The notes below the pieces were generated by a model, which was given only the letters and a program-made list of their open reading frames with translations, ran no database searches and had not been told where the DNA came from. Below are positions 1-7,917 of a stretch of 64,000 bases of DNA, piece by piece. Each line of letters opens with the position of its first letter. Positions within the stretch are counted from its first letter, which is position 1. The stretch lies in the NCBI GenBank assembly GCA_965234685.1, contig OZ248539.1, positions 2,294,001 to 2,358,000 on the forward strand, written 5' to 3'. Source of the stretch: Fimbriimonas planktonicus. Lineage in GTDB: Bacteria > Armatimonadota > Fimbriimonadia > Fimbriimonadales > Fimbriimonadaceae. A program made the translations under genes and the position numbers.

Positions 1-771
1 GAAAACCAAGATCAGTGCTCCGACCAAAACCCAGTTCGGGACCTGAAATCCCGAGAGCACGGTGTAGGTGTTGCCACCATCGGCAACCATGAACGGTGAC
101 ATGGCAACGGTAAATGGTCTCTCGCGGCCTTGGGTACCGAACGCAAGTCCCGCGCCGGCCCAAACAGAGGTCACGAAGACGATGACCATCACCGTGATGT
201 AGGTCCGTCCAATTGCGCCGATCAGTTTGGTGCTGATCGTGGAAACGTAAAGACCGACCGCGGCATAGGCAAGTCCGTGGAACGACAGCAAGATGAATGC
301 GCTCAGCACGTCCAGCCAGTTCGCTCCGCCAAGGACCACGCACGCGGCGGCCACTGGCAAGGCAAGGATCAAGAGCATCCAGATGTAGCGGTAAACCGCC
401 ATCAGCTTTCCAACGAGGTAATAGCGAGGCTCAACCGGTGCTGAGAACACGAGATCCAGTGAGCGCCGTTGCCTTTCGACGATGATTGCGGTGGCCGCGA
501 GGGCGGGCGTGATCAGCACAACCATCCCGGCAAGCAACGCCATGATCGTTGAGTAGAACGACTTGAGTGAGTACTGGATCGTCGAGAGTGAGACACCGCC
601 TTGGGACTCGACCCCGCGGTATTGGATGTAAGCGACGCCGATCAGAATTGCTAGATACAGTCCGAAGACGATAATGGATCGGTTTCCTCGCAACTGGACT
701 CGAAAGTCTCGCTGGGCCGCGGCATTTCCAAAGTAGGTGCGCCGAGTCTGCCGGATCCAGTTCTGAAGCAT
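1..771 (-). CDS. ABC-2 type transporter permease (3' end outside window)
   Basis: The minus frame is open from an ATG at 771 to the window edge (257 codons visible). The product has several hydrophobic segments, the first at about residues 25-45, and carries the ABC-2 style cytoplasmic motif VERQRRSLDLVFSAPVEPRYYLVGK, whose counterpart GERERRSWELLLVAPVTK occurs in the permease at 1688-2518. It starts 3 bp after the stop of the ATPase gene, so it is the last visible gene of the operon. It is probably one half of a two-permease exporter; the substrate cannot be read from sequence. The C-terminus is missing only because the window ends. Confidence 0.85.
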   Translation of the reverse strand, partial: MLQNWIRQTRRTYFGNAAAQRDFRVQLRGNRSIIVFGLYLAILIGVAYIQYRGVESQGGVSLSTIQYSLKSFYSTIMALLAGMVVLITPALAATAIIVERQRRSLDLVFSAPVEPRYYLVGKLMAVYRYIWMLLILALPVAAACVVLGGANWLDVLSAFILLSFHGLAYAAVGLYVSTISTKLIGAIGRTYITVMVIVFVTSVWAGAGLAFGTQGRERPFTVAMSPFMVADGGNTYTVLSGFQVPNWVLVGALILVF

Positions 772-774
772 GCG

Positions 775-1701
775 CTAGTTCACTGCTCCCGTCGTGAGTT
801 TCAGGAAGACGTCTTCCAGATTTGTCTCTTCTTCCCGAAGTCCGAGAAGACCGAAGCCACCGTCCACGAGGGCTTTTGCGATTTCGGCCTGCTGTTCCTT
901 CGAGCCTTCGAACTCGATGCGAAGGTCGCTGTCGTTCGCTTCCACCTTCAGCACGCCCGGAATCCGCGTGAGTGTGGGAATCGCGCCTTCGCCATTTCGG
1001 ATCAGGCTTGCTTTGAAGGCTCGAACCGGTTGCATGCTGCGGACGATCTCGTTGACTCCGCCGAACGCCAGCATTTCTCCGCGTTCAATGATTCCGACCG
1101 TGTTACAAAAGTCAGCCAACTCCGGCAAAATGTGCGAAGAGACGATCACGATTTTGCCCATCCGGCCGAGCTCCACAATCAGCTCTTTCAGTTCAGAGCG
1201 CGCGCGAGGGTCAAGGCCTGAAGCGGGTTCATCCAAGAGCAAGAGCGCTGGGTCGTGAACCAAACATCGCGCCAAACAGAGCCTTTGCTGCATTCCACGA
1301 GAAAGCGATTGCACGAATGCATCGCGTTTCACGGTGAGGTCGGTCAACTCCAGCACGTTGTCGATAACGCCGGGTCGCTCGCGGGGAGGCACTTCGTAAA
1401 GCGCGGCAAAGAAGTCGAGATACTCCCAGACCTTTACGTCGTCGTATAGCCCGAAGAAGTCTGGCATGTAGCCAATCGACCGGCGAATCGCCATCGGGTC
1501 TTTCCGGACGTCGTGCCCATTCAAGATCGCCGTGCCGCTGGTTGGCTCGAGAAGCGTTGAAATCATGCGGATGGTGGTGGTCTTTCCTGCCCCGTTCGAT
1601 CCGATGAATCCAAAAATATCACCGGGCTGGAGTTCGAAGGAGACTCCATTAACCGCCGTGAGACCACCGTACTCTTTCTTAAGTTTCTTAACTTCCAGCA
1701 T
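775..1701 (-). CDS. ABC transporter ATP-binding protein (ABC-2 / CcmA-type exporter)
   Basis: A 308-residue ATPase that would energise the two flanking permeases at the inner membrane. Visible motifs are Walker A GSNGAGKT (residues 34-41), the signature LSRGMQQRL, Walker B LLLLDEPASGLDP, and the switch histidine in SSH. The C-terminal ~90 residues form the extra domain common in ABC-2 exporters and in GldA-, NatA- and CcmA-like ATPases. The start overlaps the end of the upstream permease by 14 bp, indicating translational coupling. The substrate is unknown; drug, polysaccharide or gliding-type export are all possible. Confidence 0.92.
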   Translation of the reverse strand: MLEVKKLKKEYGGLTAVNGVSFELQPGDIFGFIGSNGAGKTTTIRMISTLLEPTSGTAILNGHDVRKDPMAIRRSIGYMPDFFGLYDDVKVWEYLDFFAALYEVPPRERPGVIDNVLELTDLTVKRDAFVQSLSRGMQQRLCLARCLVHDPALLLLDEPASGLDPRARSELKELIVELGRMGKIVIVSSHILPELADFCNTVGIIERGEMLAFGGVNEIVRSMQPVRAFKASLIRNGEGAIPTLTRIPGVLKVEANDSDLRIEFEGSKEQQAEIAKALVDGGFGLLGLREEETNLEDVFLKLTTGAVN

Positions 1702-2518
1702 CTTCGCTCCTCTTAGGCAAAAACTTCACGTCGTTATCCGCAAAGTGCAGGGTCTTTTCCGCATAGATCAGAAACAGCACGGTGAAGATGAGATAAATAA
1801 TGGTCTGCGGCATGCCATAAAACGCCGAATTATTGCTGTATGGGTCTGGAATCGTTTCCGATTTACCCAAAGCATCAAACGGGTTCAGATACAGCACGAT
1901 CATTCGGCTGATGAAATCGTTCCCGACCGTGTTGGTTACGAGCGCCGGTATAACGGCGAGCAGCACGAACTCCGTGCCGATGATCACTCCGAGAGCCATC
2001 AGAGGACGCTTCACTCGAGATGAGATGAAGATCGTCCACGCGCAAACCAGCATGCAGAATGAGATCGAAACCAGCTCCTTAATGATCAAAGACGAAACGT
2101 CCACTTCCTTTTGGTAAGCCGTCGCCATCCAGATGGGAATCAGCATCGCAACCGCCCCCGCCGTCAGTAGCGCCATGGCTCCGAGGAATTTTCCTACGAC
2201 AATCTGACCCTTTGTTACCGGAGCTACCAAGAGCAGTTCCCAACTTCGGCGCTCCCGCTCACCTGCCACGGCTCCGTGAAGCATCATTGGACCGAATGCG
2301 CAAAACAAACCGGTTTGCAGAAAAATGATACTAATAGGCGAAACAGCTTCACCAAACAGCACGACCAACATGCATAGGAGTGCGTAACACGTCAGTACCA
2401 GCAGAATCATCACCCGATTTGGCATCGTGGCGCTAGCGGAGAAGAAGCGCCGCTGGAACCTAGAGATCTCGATCTTCATCGGGTTCTCTTTTATGAGCCT
2501 CCGGTAGTGCTGCATCAT
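1688..2518 (-). CDS. ABC-2 type transporter permease
   Basis: A 276-residue integral membrane protein with about six hydrophobic segments and the cytoplasmic motif AVAGERERRSWELLLVAP that typifies ABC-2 permeases. The chosen ATG lies in ATGATG overlapping the TGA of the upstream gene, with GGAGGAG about 10 nt before it. A later ATG at 2479 (MKIEISRF) is possible. It is followed, with a 14 bp overlap, by the ATPase gene, forming a four-gene exporter operon with 1-771 and 2515-4422. Confidence 0.9.
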   Translation of the reverse strand: MMQHYRRLIKENPMKIEISRFQRRFFSASATMPNRVMILLVLTCYALLCMLVVLFGEAVSPISIIFLQTGLFCAFGPMMLHGAVAGERERRSWELLLVAPVTKGQIVVGKFLGAMALLTAGAVAMLIPIWMATAYQKEVDVSSLIIKELVSISFCMLVCAWTIFISSRVKRPLMALGVIIGTEFVLLAVIPALVTNTVGNDFISRMIVLYLNPFDALGKSETIPDPYSNNSAFYGMPQTIIYLIFTVLFLIYAEKTLHFADNDVKFLPKRSEDAGS

Positions 2519-4422
2519 GGCCGCCGCTCCTCCGCAAAGGCCAAGATCTTGGTTCCCGAACGATCCTTTACTTCTTTCCCTAACTGCGGGCCAACGGGTA
2601 CCCCTTTAATCGTTCCAAAGACGGCAAACTGCTTCCTCCGCAACGTGAAGAATCGTGGATCGGTGTTACTGACTTCGGCAACGCCCAACGGAGAACCCGG
2701 CACACCCGGTGGCGGTTTGGGCGGATCGGTCCTAATCCCGTCGGTCCGGTCCCGCTTTGGCTTCTCTTTGTGCAACACAATCCGGCGCGATTCCCCCGGT
2801 GCAAGTTCGAGCGGTTGGTCCATGAACCCGCCATCCACGAACTCACCCAAAAACGAGTACGGAGAGACGTTCTGAATAATTATTGCACCTTTGCCGTCTG
2901 GATTGAACCGAAACCATTCGCTTTGATTGAGGCGCTGTGTGTAACCGAACTCACGAAATCCGAGGTTGTTCGACTCGATCCTCGGCGCGAAAATTTCGCC
3001 ATTATCAACGAGGTTGAACCCAGCTAAGTTTTGGTCAGAAGAACGATAGTAGGAGTCGTATCCTCTAGAAGAAGCCCCAACGCTGTCAACCCCCTTGAGT
3101 TTCAGATCGTGAACCCCACCGTTCGGAAAGAACATCTGGGTCGCGCCGCGGAACACCGCAAATGAGGACCCTTCCTGGGCGATGATGACCCCCGTCGTCG
3201 CCCGCGAAAGGGCAGTGCGATACAAGCTCTCCGAATATTTCAGCAGTGCCGCAGCAAACACGAGGGCAAGCACAGGCGCCGTTATCCAAGCCAACTCACC
3301 TCGCTTCATTTTGCGAAGTACTAGGAACGACACGGGAACGACGAGCACAAAATAGAGTCCTAATAGGCCGAAAATCGCCTCGGATGGCGGGAGTTTTGTC
3401 TGGAACGGATCTGCCTCGGGCCCAGATCCATCAGTATTGGAGAACATTGTCGCACCGCTACCGCCAGCGGTTGAGTAGGCGGAGAAGAATGAGCCGACGT
3501 GTTGCTGCCACGCACTTAGGGTGAAAGCGGTAAGCGCACCCCGACGGCCGTCCCAGTCCTTTACGGGCGCATCAATGGGCGAGTATCCGAGTACGACAAC
3601 CTTGCCAAGGCCGTAAGGCTTTTCCGACTCCAAGATATCCCCTTCATCTCGTTTGACGACGGCTTCCGGCTTCAAATATCCCGGCACCGAGAGAGTGATT
3701 GGCCCCGGCAAAAGCCGCCCCTTTGCCGGAATCCGAACCCCGCGCTGAAGCGTTTTCGGCGTCCAATTTGTGCCGGGCAGATGCGCTTGCCAGCGTGGAT
3801 CGGCTAACACCGGTGAGCTAGCGCCCCCAAAGATGGCGATGGTCCCACCCTGAAGCGCAAAGTCTAAAACCGCTGAGACCGCGCCGTCCGTCATTCGCTC
3901 CGCGCCTGGCCCCAGAAAGATGGTGACTACTTTTTGGTAGGCCTTAGGCCGGTCCGGTGCTGTGTCGGGGGATACGTAGAGGGCATTGGCGTTGGCGCTT
4001 GGCAATCCAGAGGCACTTTGCTGAAGAAAGCCCAACGAGTCCGGAAAGTCACTAATCAGCAAGACGGTTTGCCCGCTGTCTCCGCGCGAGAATGCGACCG
4101 GGATCGCTTGGCGAACCGATCCTTGGTTCGTGCGGAGCACAAAGTTGAGCTCGCCATAGTTCGCAACTGGGAAAGTAAGGATTGACTTTCGCGCCCCCTG
4201 AGGCAGATCGACCGGATACACCATGGGAATCTGGTCTCCGATGATCTCCAGGGCACCCATTGCCGATGGTCCATCGTTTTCCAGTGATACCGTCACCGTT
4301 GAGGTGTCGGGATTTGATCCGGTGAAGGTGGGACTGACCTCCATTCGCAGTTGAGGTGCCGCGAAGGACATCGCCATGATGAAGCAGCACGAAACCGCCA
4401 AAATATGCCGCAGAAGCTTCAT
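2515..4422 (-). CDS. Secreted/membrane protein of the ABC exporter operon, function unknown
   Basis: A 635-residue protein with a signal peptide (about residues 1-22, ending SFAA), an extracytoplasmic beta-rich N-terminal part, a middle part resembling glutamine-amidotransferase-like Rossmann folds seen in membrane-bound auxiliary proteins (FALQGGTIAIFGG, GLGKVVVLGYSP), two transmembrane helices near residues 350-400 and a second beta-rich domain. No enzymatic active site is evident. It heads the operon and overlaps the next gene by 4 bp, so it probably works with the exporter in cargo handling or assembly. The ATG follows a strong GGGAGG site. The family is not recognised with certainty. Confidence 0.75.
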   Translation of the reverse strand: MKLLRHILAVSCCFIMAMSFAAPQLRMEVSPTFTGSNPDTSTVTVSLENDGPSAMGALEIIGDQIPMVYPVDLPQGARKSILTFPVANYGELNFVLRTNQGSVRQAIPVAFSRGDSGQTVLLISDFPDSLGFLQQSASGLPSANANALYVSPDTAPDRPKAYQKVVTIFLGPGAERMTDGAVSAVLDFALQGGTIAIFGGASSPVLADPRWQAHLPGTNWTPKTLQRGVRIPAKGRLLPGPITLSVPGYLKPEAVVKRDEGDILESEKPYGLGKVVVLGYSPIDAPVKDWDGRRGALTAFTLSAWQQHVGSFFSAYSTAGGSGATMFSNTDGSGPEADPFQTKLPPSEAIFGLLGLYFVLVVPVSFLVLRKMKRGELAWITAPVLALVFAAALLKYSESLYRTALSRATTGVIIAQEGSSFAVFRGATQMFFPNGGVHDLKLKGVDSVGASSRGYDSYYRSSDQNLAGFNLVDNGEIFAPRIESNNLGFREFGYTQRLNQSEWFRFNPDGKGAIIIQNVSPYSFLGEFVDGGFMDQPLELAPGESRRIVLHKEKPKRDRTDGIRTDPPKPPPGVPGSPLGVAEVSNTDPRFFTLRRKQFAVFGTIKGVPVGPQLGKEVKDRSGTKILAFAEERRP

Positions 4423-4718
4423 CTTGTTTCCTCCCTTTGGACGGGCTTAGCCCACCTCAGTGACTCACTTTAGCTGAACAATCCTGGATTCATCAAAACT
4501 TTTGTGCTCGGCGCGAAAAGAAGCAAATTCGGTTGGCTTACTTTTCGAATGTGAGGACAGGTCGCAGATTCAATTTGCAAGAACAGCACAAAGACGCCTA
4601 CATTATTAACGGGATCGAGCAGATTGATCGCCCTTGTCCGCTGACTAGCCAAGTCAAGCTCGAATGGAAAACGTACAATACGATCAGGCAACTGGGGTTG
4701 CAAGACCATGAACGGCAA
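4423..4718. other. Intergenic region between divergent ABC operon and HTH-GAF-PAS regulator
   Basis: It holds the exporter promoter and strong GGGAGG ribosome binding site on the minus strand. On the plus strand the regulator frame is open back to a TTG at 4533, but this 62-codon extension has no recognisable domain and no counterpart in the paralogue at 14623, so it was left out of the gene. Confidence 0.5.
4467..4496 (-). promoter_or_regulatory. Predicted sigma70-type promoter of the ABC exporter operon
   Basis: On the minus strand, TTGATG (4491-4496) and TAAAGT (4467-4472) are separated by 18 bp and lie about 45 bp upstream of the 4422 start. A GGGCTAAGCCC inverted repeat (4443-4453) lies between promoter and start and could be an operator. 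This is pattern matching only. Confidence 0.4.
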
Positions 4719-6293
4719 ATGAGACCACAGCGCGAAGCCAAAGCAACGGGGCGAGAGCTTCAAATTTTAGAACTGGCCGCCGAAGGAAATACCGATAAGC
4801 AGATTGCTTCTAACCTCGGCATCAGTAAGGACACCGTCGCAAGCTACTGGCGGCGCATCCTGCTCAAATACGATGCGGTGAGCCGCACCGAAGTCGTTGC
4901 CCGCCATGCAGAGCAGAAGGCGATGGAGTGGGTCAAAGAACAGGGCGAAGAAGCGGTTCGCCTAGCATCGGAAGTTTCCGTCCGAACGAAGGCCGAAGCG
5001 AGAGAGCTTGACCAGCGAAACCTATTGCAAGCCATTACCGAATGCTCGCTTGACTTCATCTCTGGAAAGCGCGGTTACCGAGAAGTTTTTGATCGGTATC
5101 TCCAAGAACTCCTTGGTTTGACTCAATCTGAGTTCGGATTCTTAGGCGAAGTCAAACTGGATGCAGACGGAAATCCGTACCTTGTGGCAAATGCGCTGAC
5201 CGATCTCGCGGCCAGCCGCGAAGCGAGGTGCAAATTTGACGATTGGAGAGAATCAGGTCTGGAGTTCCGAAACTTGGACTCTCTGTTCGGCAAAATCCTC
5301 TCAACTCAGAGCGTGATCATCGAAGAGGACTGCGAGGACAGCTCAGATTGCGATGAAATTGCCGTACTTGATCTCACCATCAGTACTTATCTCGGCATTC
5401 CAGTTTTCAGTGATGAAGAAATGGTCGGCGTCATCGGCCTCGGAAATCGACCTGGCGGCTACGACCAGAAAATCGTCGACTACCTGGCTCCGCTCATCGC
5501 GACCTGCGCGAACTACATCGTGGGCTGGAGAGCGGAAATCGATCGACGAGCGATCGAAGCCCAGCTGACCGAAACGGCGATGCTGTTGAAAACCCTCACG
5601 GATGCCATGCCGACGGCGTTCCTTTATGAAGATGTGAACCGGAAATTGCAGTACGTAAACCGGGCGTTTCTGGAGATTTTTGGTGCGACCAACAGCCCTT
5701 CGGAACTCATCGGCGCGAACTGTGCGGACATCGCCAGGCTTTCTCTGCCAATGTTTGCGGACCCAGACGGGTTTCTTCATCGCGTGGACCAGCTACTCGT
5801 GACGACACAATCCGCCTATGGGGACCTCGTTAAGTTCGCAGACGGTCGGATGTACGAACGAGACTTTATCGTTGTCCGCGAGAACCGAAAGCGATTGGGC
5901 TACCTGTGGAAGTACAACGATGTCACCGAGCGGCGAGCTCAACATGAGACCTTCCACAACGTCCTGAGCGCGTCAATGGATGGCGTTGTGGTTATCAGCA
6001 ACGATGGCATTGTTGAGTACTGGAACTCGCGAGCGGAAGCGATTTTTGGATACACCGCCGAAGAAGCCATGGGCAAACTCCTAGCTGACCTGATTGTTCC
6101 AGAGCAGTACAAGGCCGCCCACGAAGAAGGCTTGCGACGTTATAAAGAAACTCGTGTAAGTCGGGTCATGGGGCAGATCATCAAGATCCATGGCCTCAAC
6201 AAGGCAAAAGAAGATGTTCGCGTAGAACTGTTGCTTTCTTGCATCGATACCGGTGCAGCGCCTCGGTACTCCGCGTTTATTCGTAAGGTCTAG
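4719..6293 (+). CDS. Regulator: N-terminal LuxR-type HTH, GAF and two PAS domains
   Basis: A 524-residue cytoplasmic protein. Residues ~9-65 form a LuxR/GerE helix-turn-helix (TGRELQILELAAEGNTDKQI, then LGISKDTVASYWRRILLKY). A GAF-like domain follows at about 110-280 (IGLGNRPGGYDQKIVDYLAP), then PAS domains at about 295-410 and 415-515 (SMDGVVVISNDGIVEYWNSR). No kinase, receiver or cyclase domain is visible, so it is probably a one-component sensor-regulator. ATG 4719 was chosen because it puts the helix-turn-helix at the N-terminus, as in the paralogue at 14623; a TTG at 4533 would extend it. The domain order is the reverse of most LuxR-family regulators, where the HTH is C-terminal. Ligand and targets are unknown. 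Confidence 0.85.
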   Translation: MRPQREAKATGRELQILELAAEGNTDKQIASNLGISKDTVASYWRRILLKYDAVSRTEVVARHAEQKAMEWVKEQGEEAVRLASEVSVRTKAEARELDQRNLLQAITECSLDFISGKRGYREVFDRYLQELLGLTQSEFGFLGEVKLDADGNPYLVANALTDLAASREARCKFDDWRESGLEFRNLDSLFGKILSTQSVIIEEDCEDSSDCDEIAVLDLTISTYLGIPVFSDEEMVGVIGLGNRPGGYDQKIVDYLAPLIATCANYIVGWRAEIDRRAIEAQLTETAMLLKTLTDAMPTAFLYEDVNRKLQYVNRAFLEIFGATNSPSELIGANCADIARLSLPMFADPDGFLHRVDQLLVTTQSAYGDLVKFADGRMYERDFIVVRENRKRLGYLWKYNDVTERRAQHETFHNVLSASMDGVVVISNDGIVEYWNSRAEAIFGYTAEEAMGKLLADLIVPEQYKAAHEEGLRRYKETRVSRVMGQIIKIHGLNKAKEDVRVELLLSCIDTGAAPRYSAFIRKV

Positions 6294-6303
6294 ACCTACT
6301 CTT

Positions 6304-6340
6304 TTGAATCGCGCAATTCAACAATAGCCATTGCTTTTTG
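6304..6340 (+). terminator. Weak candidate terminator after the regulator gene
   Basis: TTGAAT/ATTCAA around a GCGC core (6304-6321) is followed by a short CAAT/ATTG hairpin (6322-6333) and CTTTTTG. The stems are short, so confidence is low. Confidence 0.3.
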
Positions 6341-6389
6341 TTGATGTTTGGATGCATTGCATTATTGATTCAAAACAGATGCAGGTCCC

Positions 6390-7250
6390 ATGGTCTCCAT
6401 CGGCGCGCCAGATTCGCCGATGTTCAACGAGTTCGCAAAGACGAAGGTTTACATTCCTCGAACCCAGCCGGCCGAAAGCCTCTACGCTCTCTTGGCTCGC
6501 AGCTACATCGCCTACGCTCAGCTCGACAAGTCCGCCAACATGATCTCGATCACGGCACCAGAAAAGCAGCTCAACGCGATCTGGGAATCGCTCGAAGCCG
6601 CGGATGGTATCCGAAAGCAGTTTGTAGTCGAAGCCCTTGTCACCGAAGTTAGCGAAGTGCAAGGCAAAGAAACCGGCTTCTCCTGGAGCTGGCGCAAGTT
6701 TGCCCAAGGCGACGACCTTGGAATGTCTTACGCAAAAGCGACGACTGCCGACATCGTGAACCTGAAGGCCATGATTTCGAACAACAAGGCAACCCTTCGA
6801 GCCAACCCGTCCATCTTGGCGGTCGAAGGTCGCGAAGCCAGCTTGACCATCGGTTCGGAAACGTACTTCAGCATCGTTACCGGCAACGCGAACAACACGT
6901 TCACCCAGTTGCAGCGAGTCAACACCGGTATCACACTCAAGCTCACGGGATTCGTTGAGCCCGGTGGAGCACTGAACCTACATCTACAGCCCGAAGTCAG
7001 CGATGCGGCCGCACCGGTCGGCGGAAACCCTTCGATGACCGTTCGCCGAGTAGATACCTACCTACGAGTTGAGCCAGGCCAAACGATCGCCATCGGTGGT
7101 CTGATCCGAGACACCGAAACCAATGAGGCTGAAAAGGTGCCTGTGCTTGGAGACATCCCCGTCGTCGGCTCCCTCTTCCGTAACTCCCGAAAGAGCAAGA
7201 AGCGCACGGAGATCATCATTCTTATCACCCCGCGTTTGATCAATTCTTGA
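6390..7250 (+). CDS. Secretin (GspD/PilQ-type) C-terminal domain, N-terminally truncated; possible pseudogene
   Basis: 286 residues match the outer-membrane secretin pore: an N1/NolW-like segment (MISITAPEKQLNAIWESL, FVVEALVTEVSE), the beta domain (NNKATLRANPSILAVEGREA) and the hallmark VPVLGDIPVVGSLFRN, ending in KKRTEIIILITPRLI. Full-length secretins are normally 400-800 residues with a signal peptide and several N domains. Here an in-frame TGA at 6366-6368 closes the frame just upstream, and no signal peptide or N0 domain is present. The frame is otherwise clean, so it is either a recently decayed gene or a gene fragment. It lies between a regulator and FG-GAP genes, away from other pilus assembly genes. 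Confidence 0.8.
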   Translation: MVSIGAPDSPMFNEFAKTKVYIPRTQPAESLYALLARSYIAYAQLDKSANMISITAPEKQLNAIWESLEAADGIRKQFVVEALVTEVSEVQGKETGFSWSWRKFAQGDDLGMSYAKATTADIVNLKAMISNNKATLRANPSILAVEGREASLTIGSETYFSIVTGNANNTFTQLQRVNTGITLKLTGFVEPGGALNLHLQPEVSDAAAPVGGNPSMTVRRVDTYLRVEPGQTIAIGGLIRDTETNEAEKVPVLGDIPVVGSLFRNSRKSKKRTEIIILITPRLINS

Positions 7251-7511
7251 GTCAGCAGAACCGCACCCAAACGCTTACTCCTACTAGATCCTTCCAAAAC
7301 GAAACGTACTTCATCGTTTTGCTTAAAAGGAACTAAACCACAGAACTGTACTCCAGGAGACAGCAAGTATAAATCGACATTAGGAACGTCAGTAGATGCG
7401 TTTTCTGCAGATGATTTCATTCAGATTGGTCGTGACGTTGGCACGCGAACGCGCAGCACGAATTTTTGGGACGACTCCATTCACAACGATTATTTATTGC
7501 ATTTTTGCACA

Positions 7512-7539
7512 TTGAAACGCCTTCGTCGAAAGCTATAAT
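7512..7539 (+). promoter_or_regulatory. Predicted promoter TTGAAA-16 bp-TATAAT
   Basis: TTGAAA (7512-7517) and a perfect TATAAT (7534-7539) are spaced by 16 bp. It points toward FG-GAP copy A, 380 bp downstream, and is not present upstream of copy B, whose sequence diverges before the shared repeat. If used, copy A has a long leader that contains the short repeat. Confidence 0.5.
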
Positions 7540-7617
7540 CTCATCATGACCTGCCCCAAAGAGCGTTGCTTCTTAAAATTTTCACATTTGGTTCGCGTAC
7601 GATCAGCGGCTTGTGTC

Positions 7618-7730
7618 TTCGTTAAAATCTGGTGAAAGATCGGTCGGCAAAATTGCGCGTCAGCCGGGCGGCGGAGCTTTTCGGCGTTTAGATACTTAGC
7701 AAGATGTTCCCCATTAAGAACCCCAAGATT
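7618..7730. repeat. Short intergenic repeat, copy 1 of 3
   Basis: About 113 bp, starting TTCGTTAAAATCTGGTG and ending CCCCAAGATT, recurs at 10593-10706 and 13954-14066 with only a few differences. The reading frames through it differ between copies, so it is conserved as DNA or RNA rather than protein. Confidence 0.85.
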
Positions 7731-7917
7731 TTTACGGCTATGGAACTCATATTTTATACGCACGGCACAGCGCTCTTTTTGTACAACAACGGGGCAGATT
7801 TCTCAATTAGAGACTCAAGCGACAAGTTTGCCGAGAGCAATCTAAACTCAATCGTAGAATTCGTTTAGTTTGTTGTCAGGATTGCAATTTGCCGCTAAGA
7901 AACCTTAGTCTAGGAAC

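Larger units (their letters stand above)
7251..7917. other. 667 bp intergenic region upstream of FG-GAP copy A
   Basis: No convincing gene. It contains a strong promoter-like pair (7512-7539), one copy of a ~113 bp repeat (7618-7730), and from about 7731 onward a leader similar to the one before FG-GAP copy B. A minus frame at 7533-7763 crosses the repeat but is not conserved in frame between repeat copies. Confidence 0.7.
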
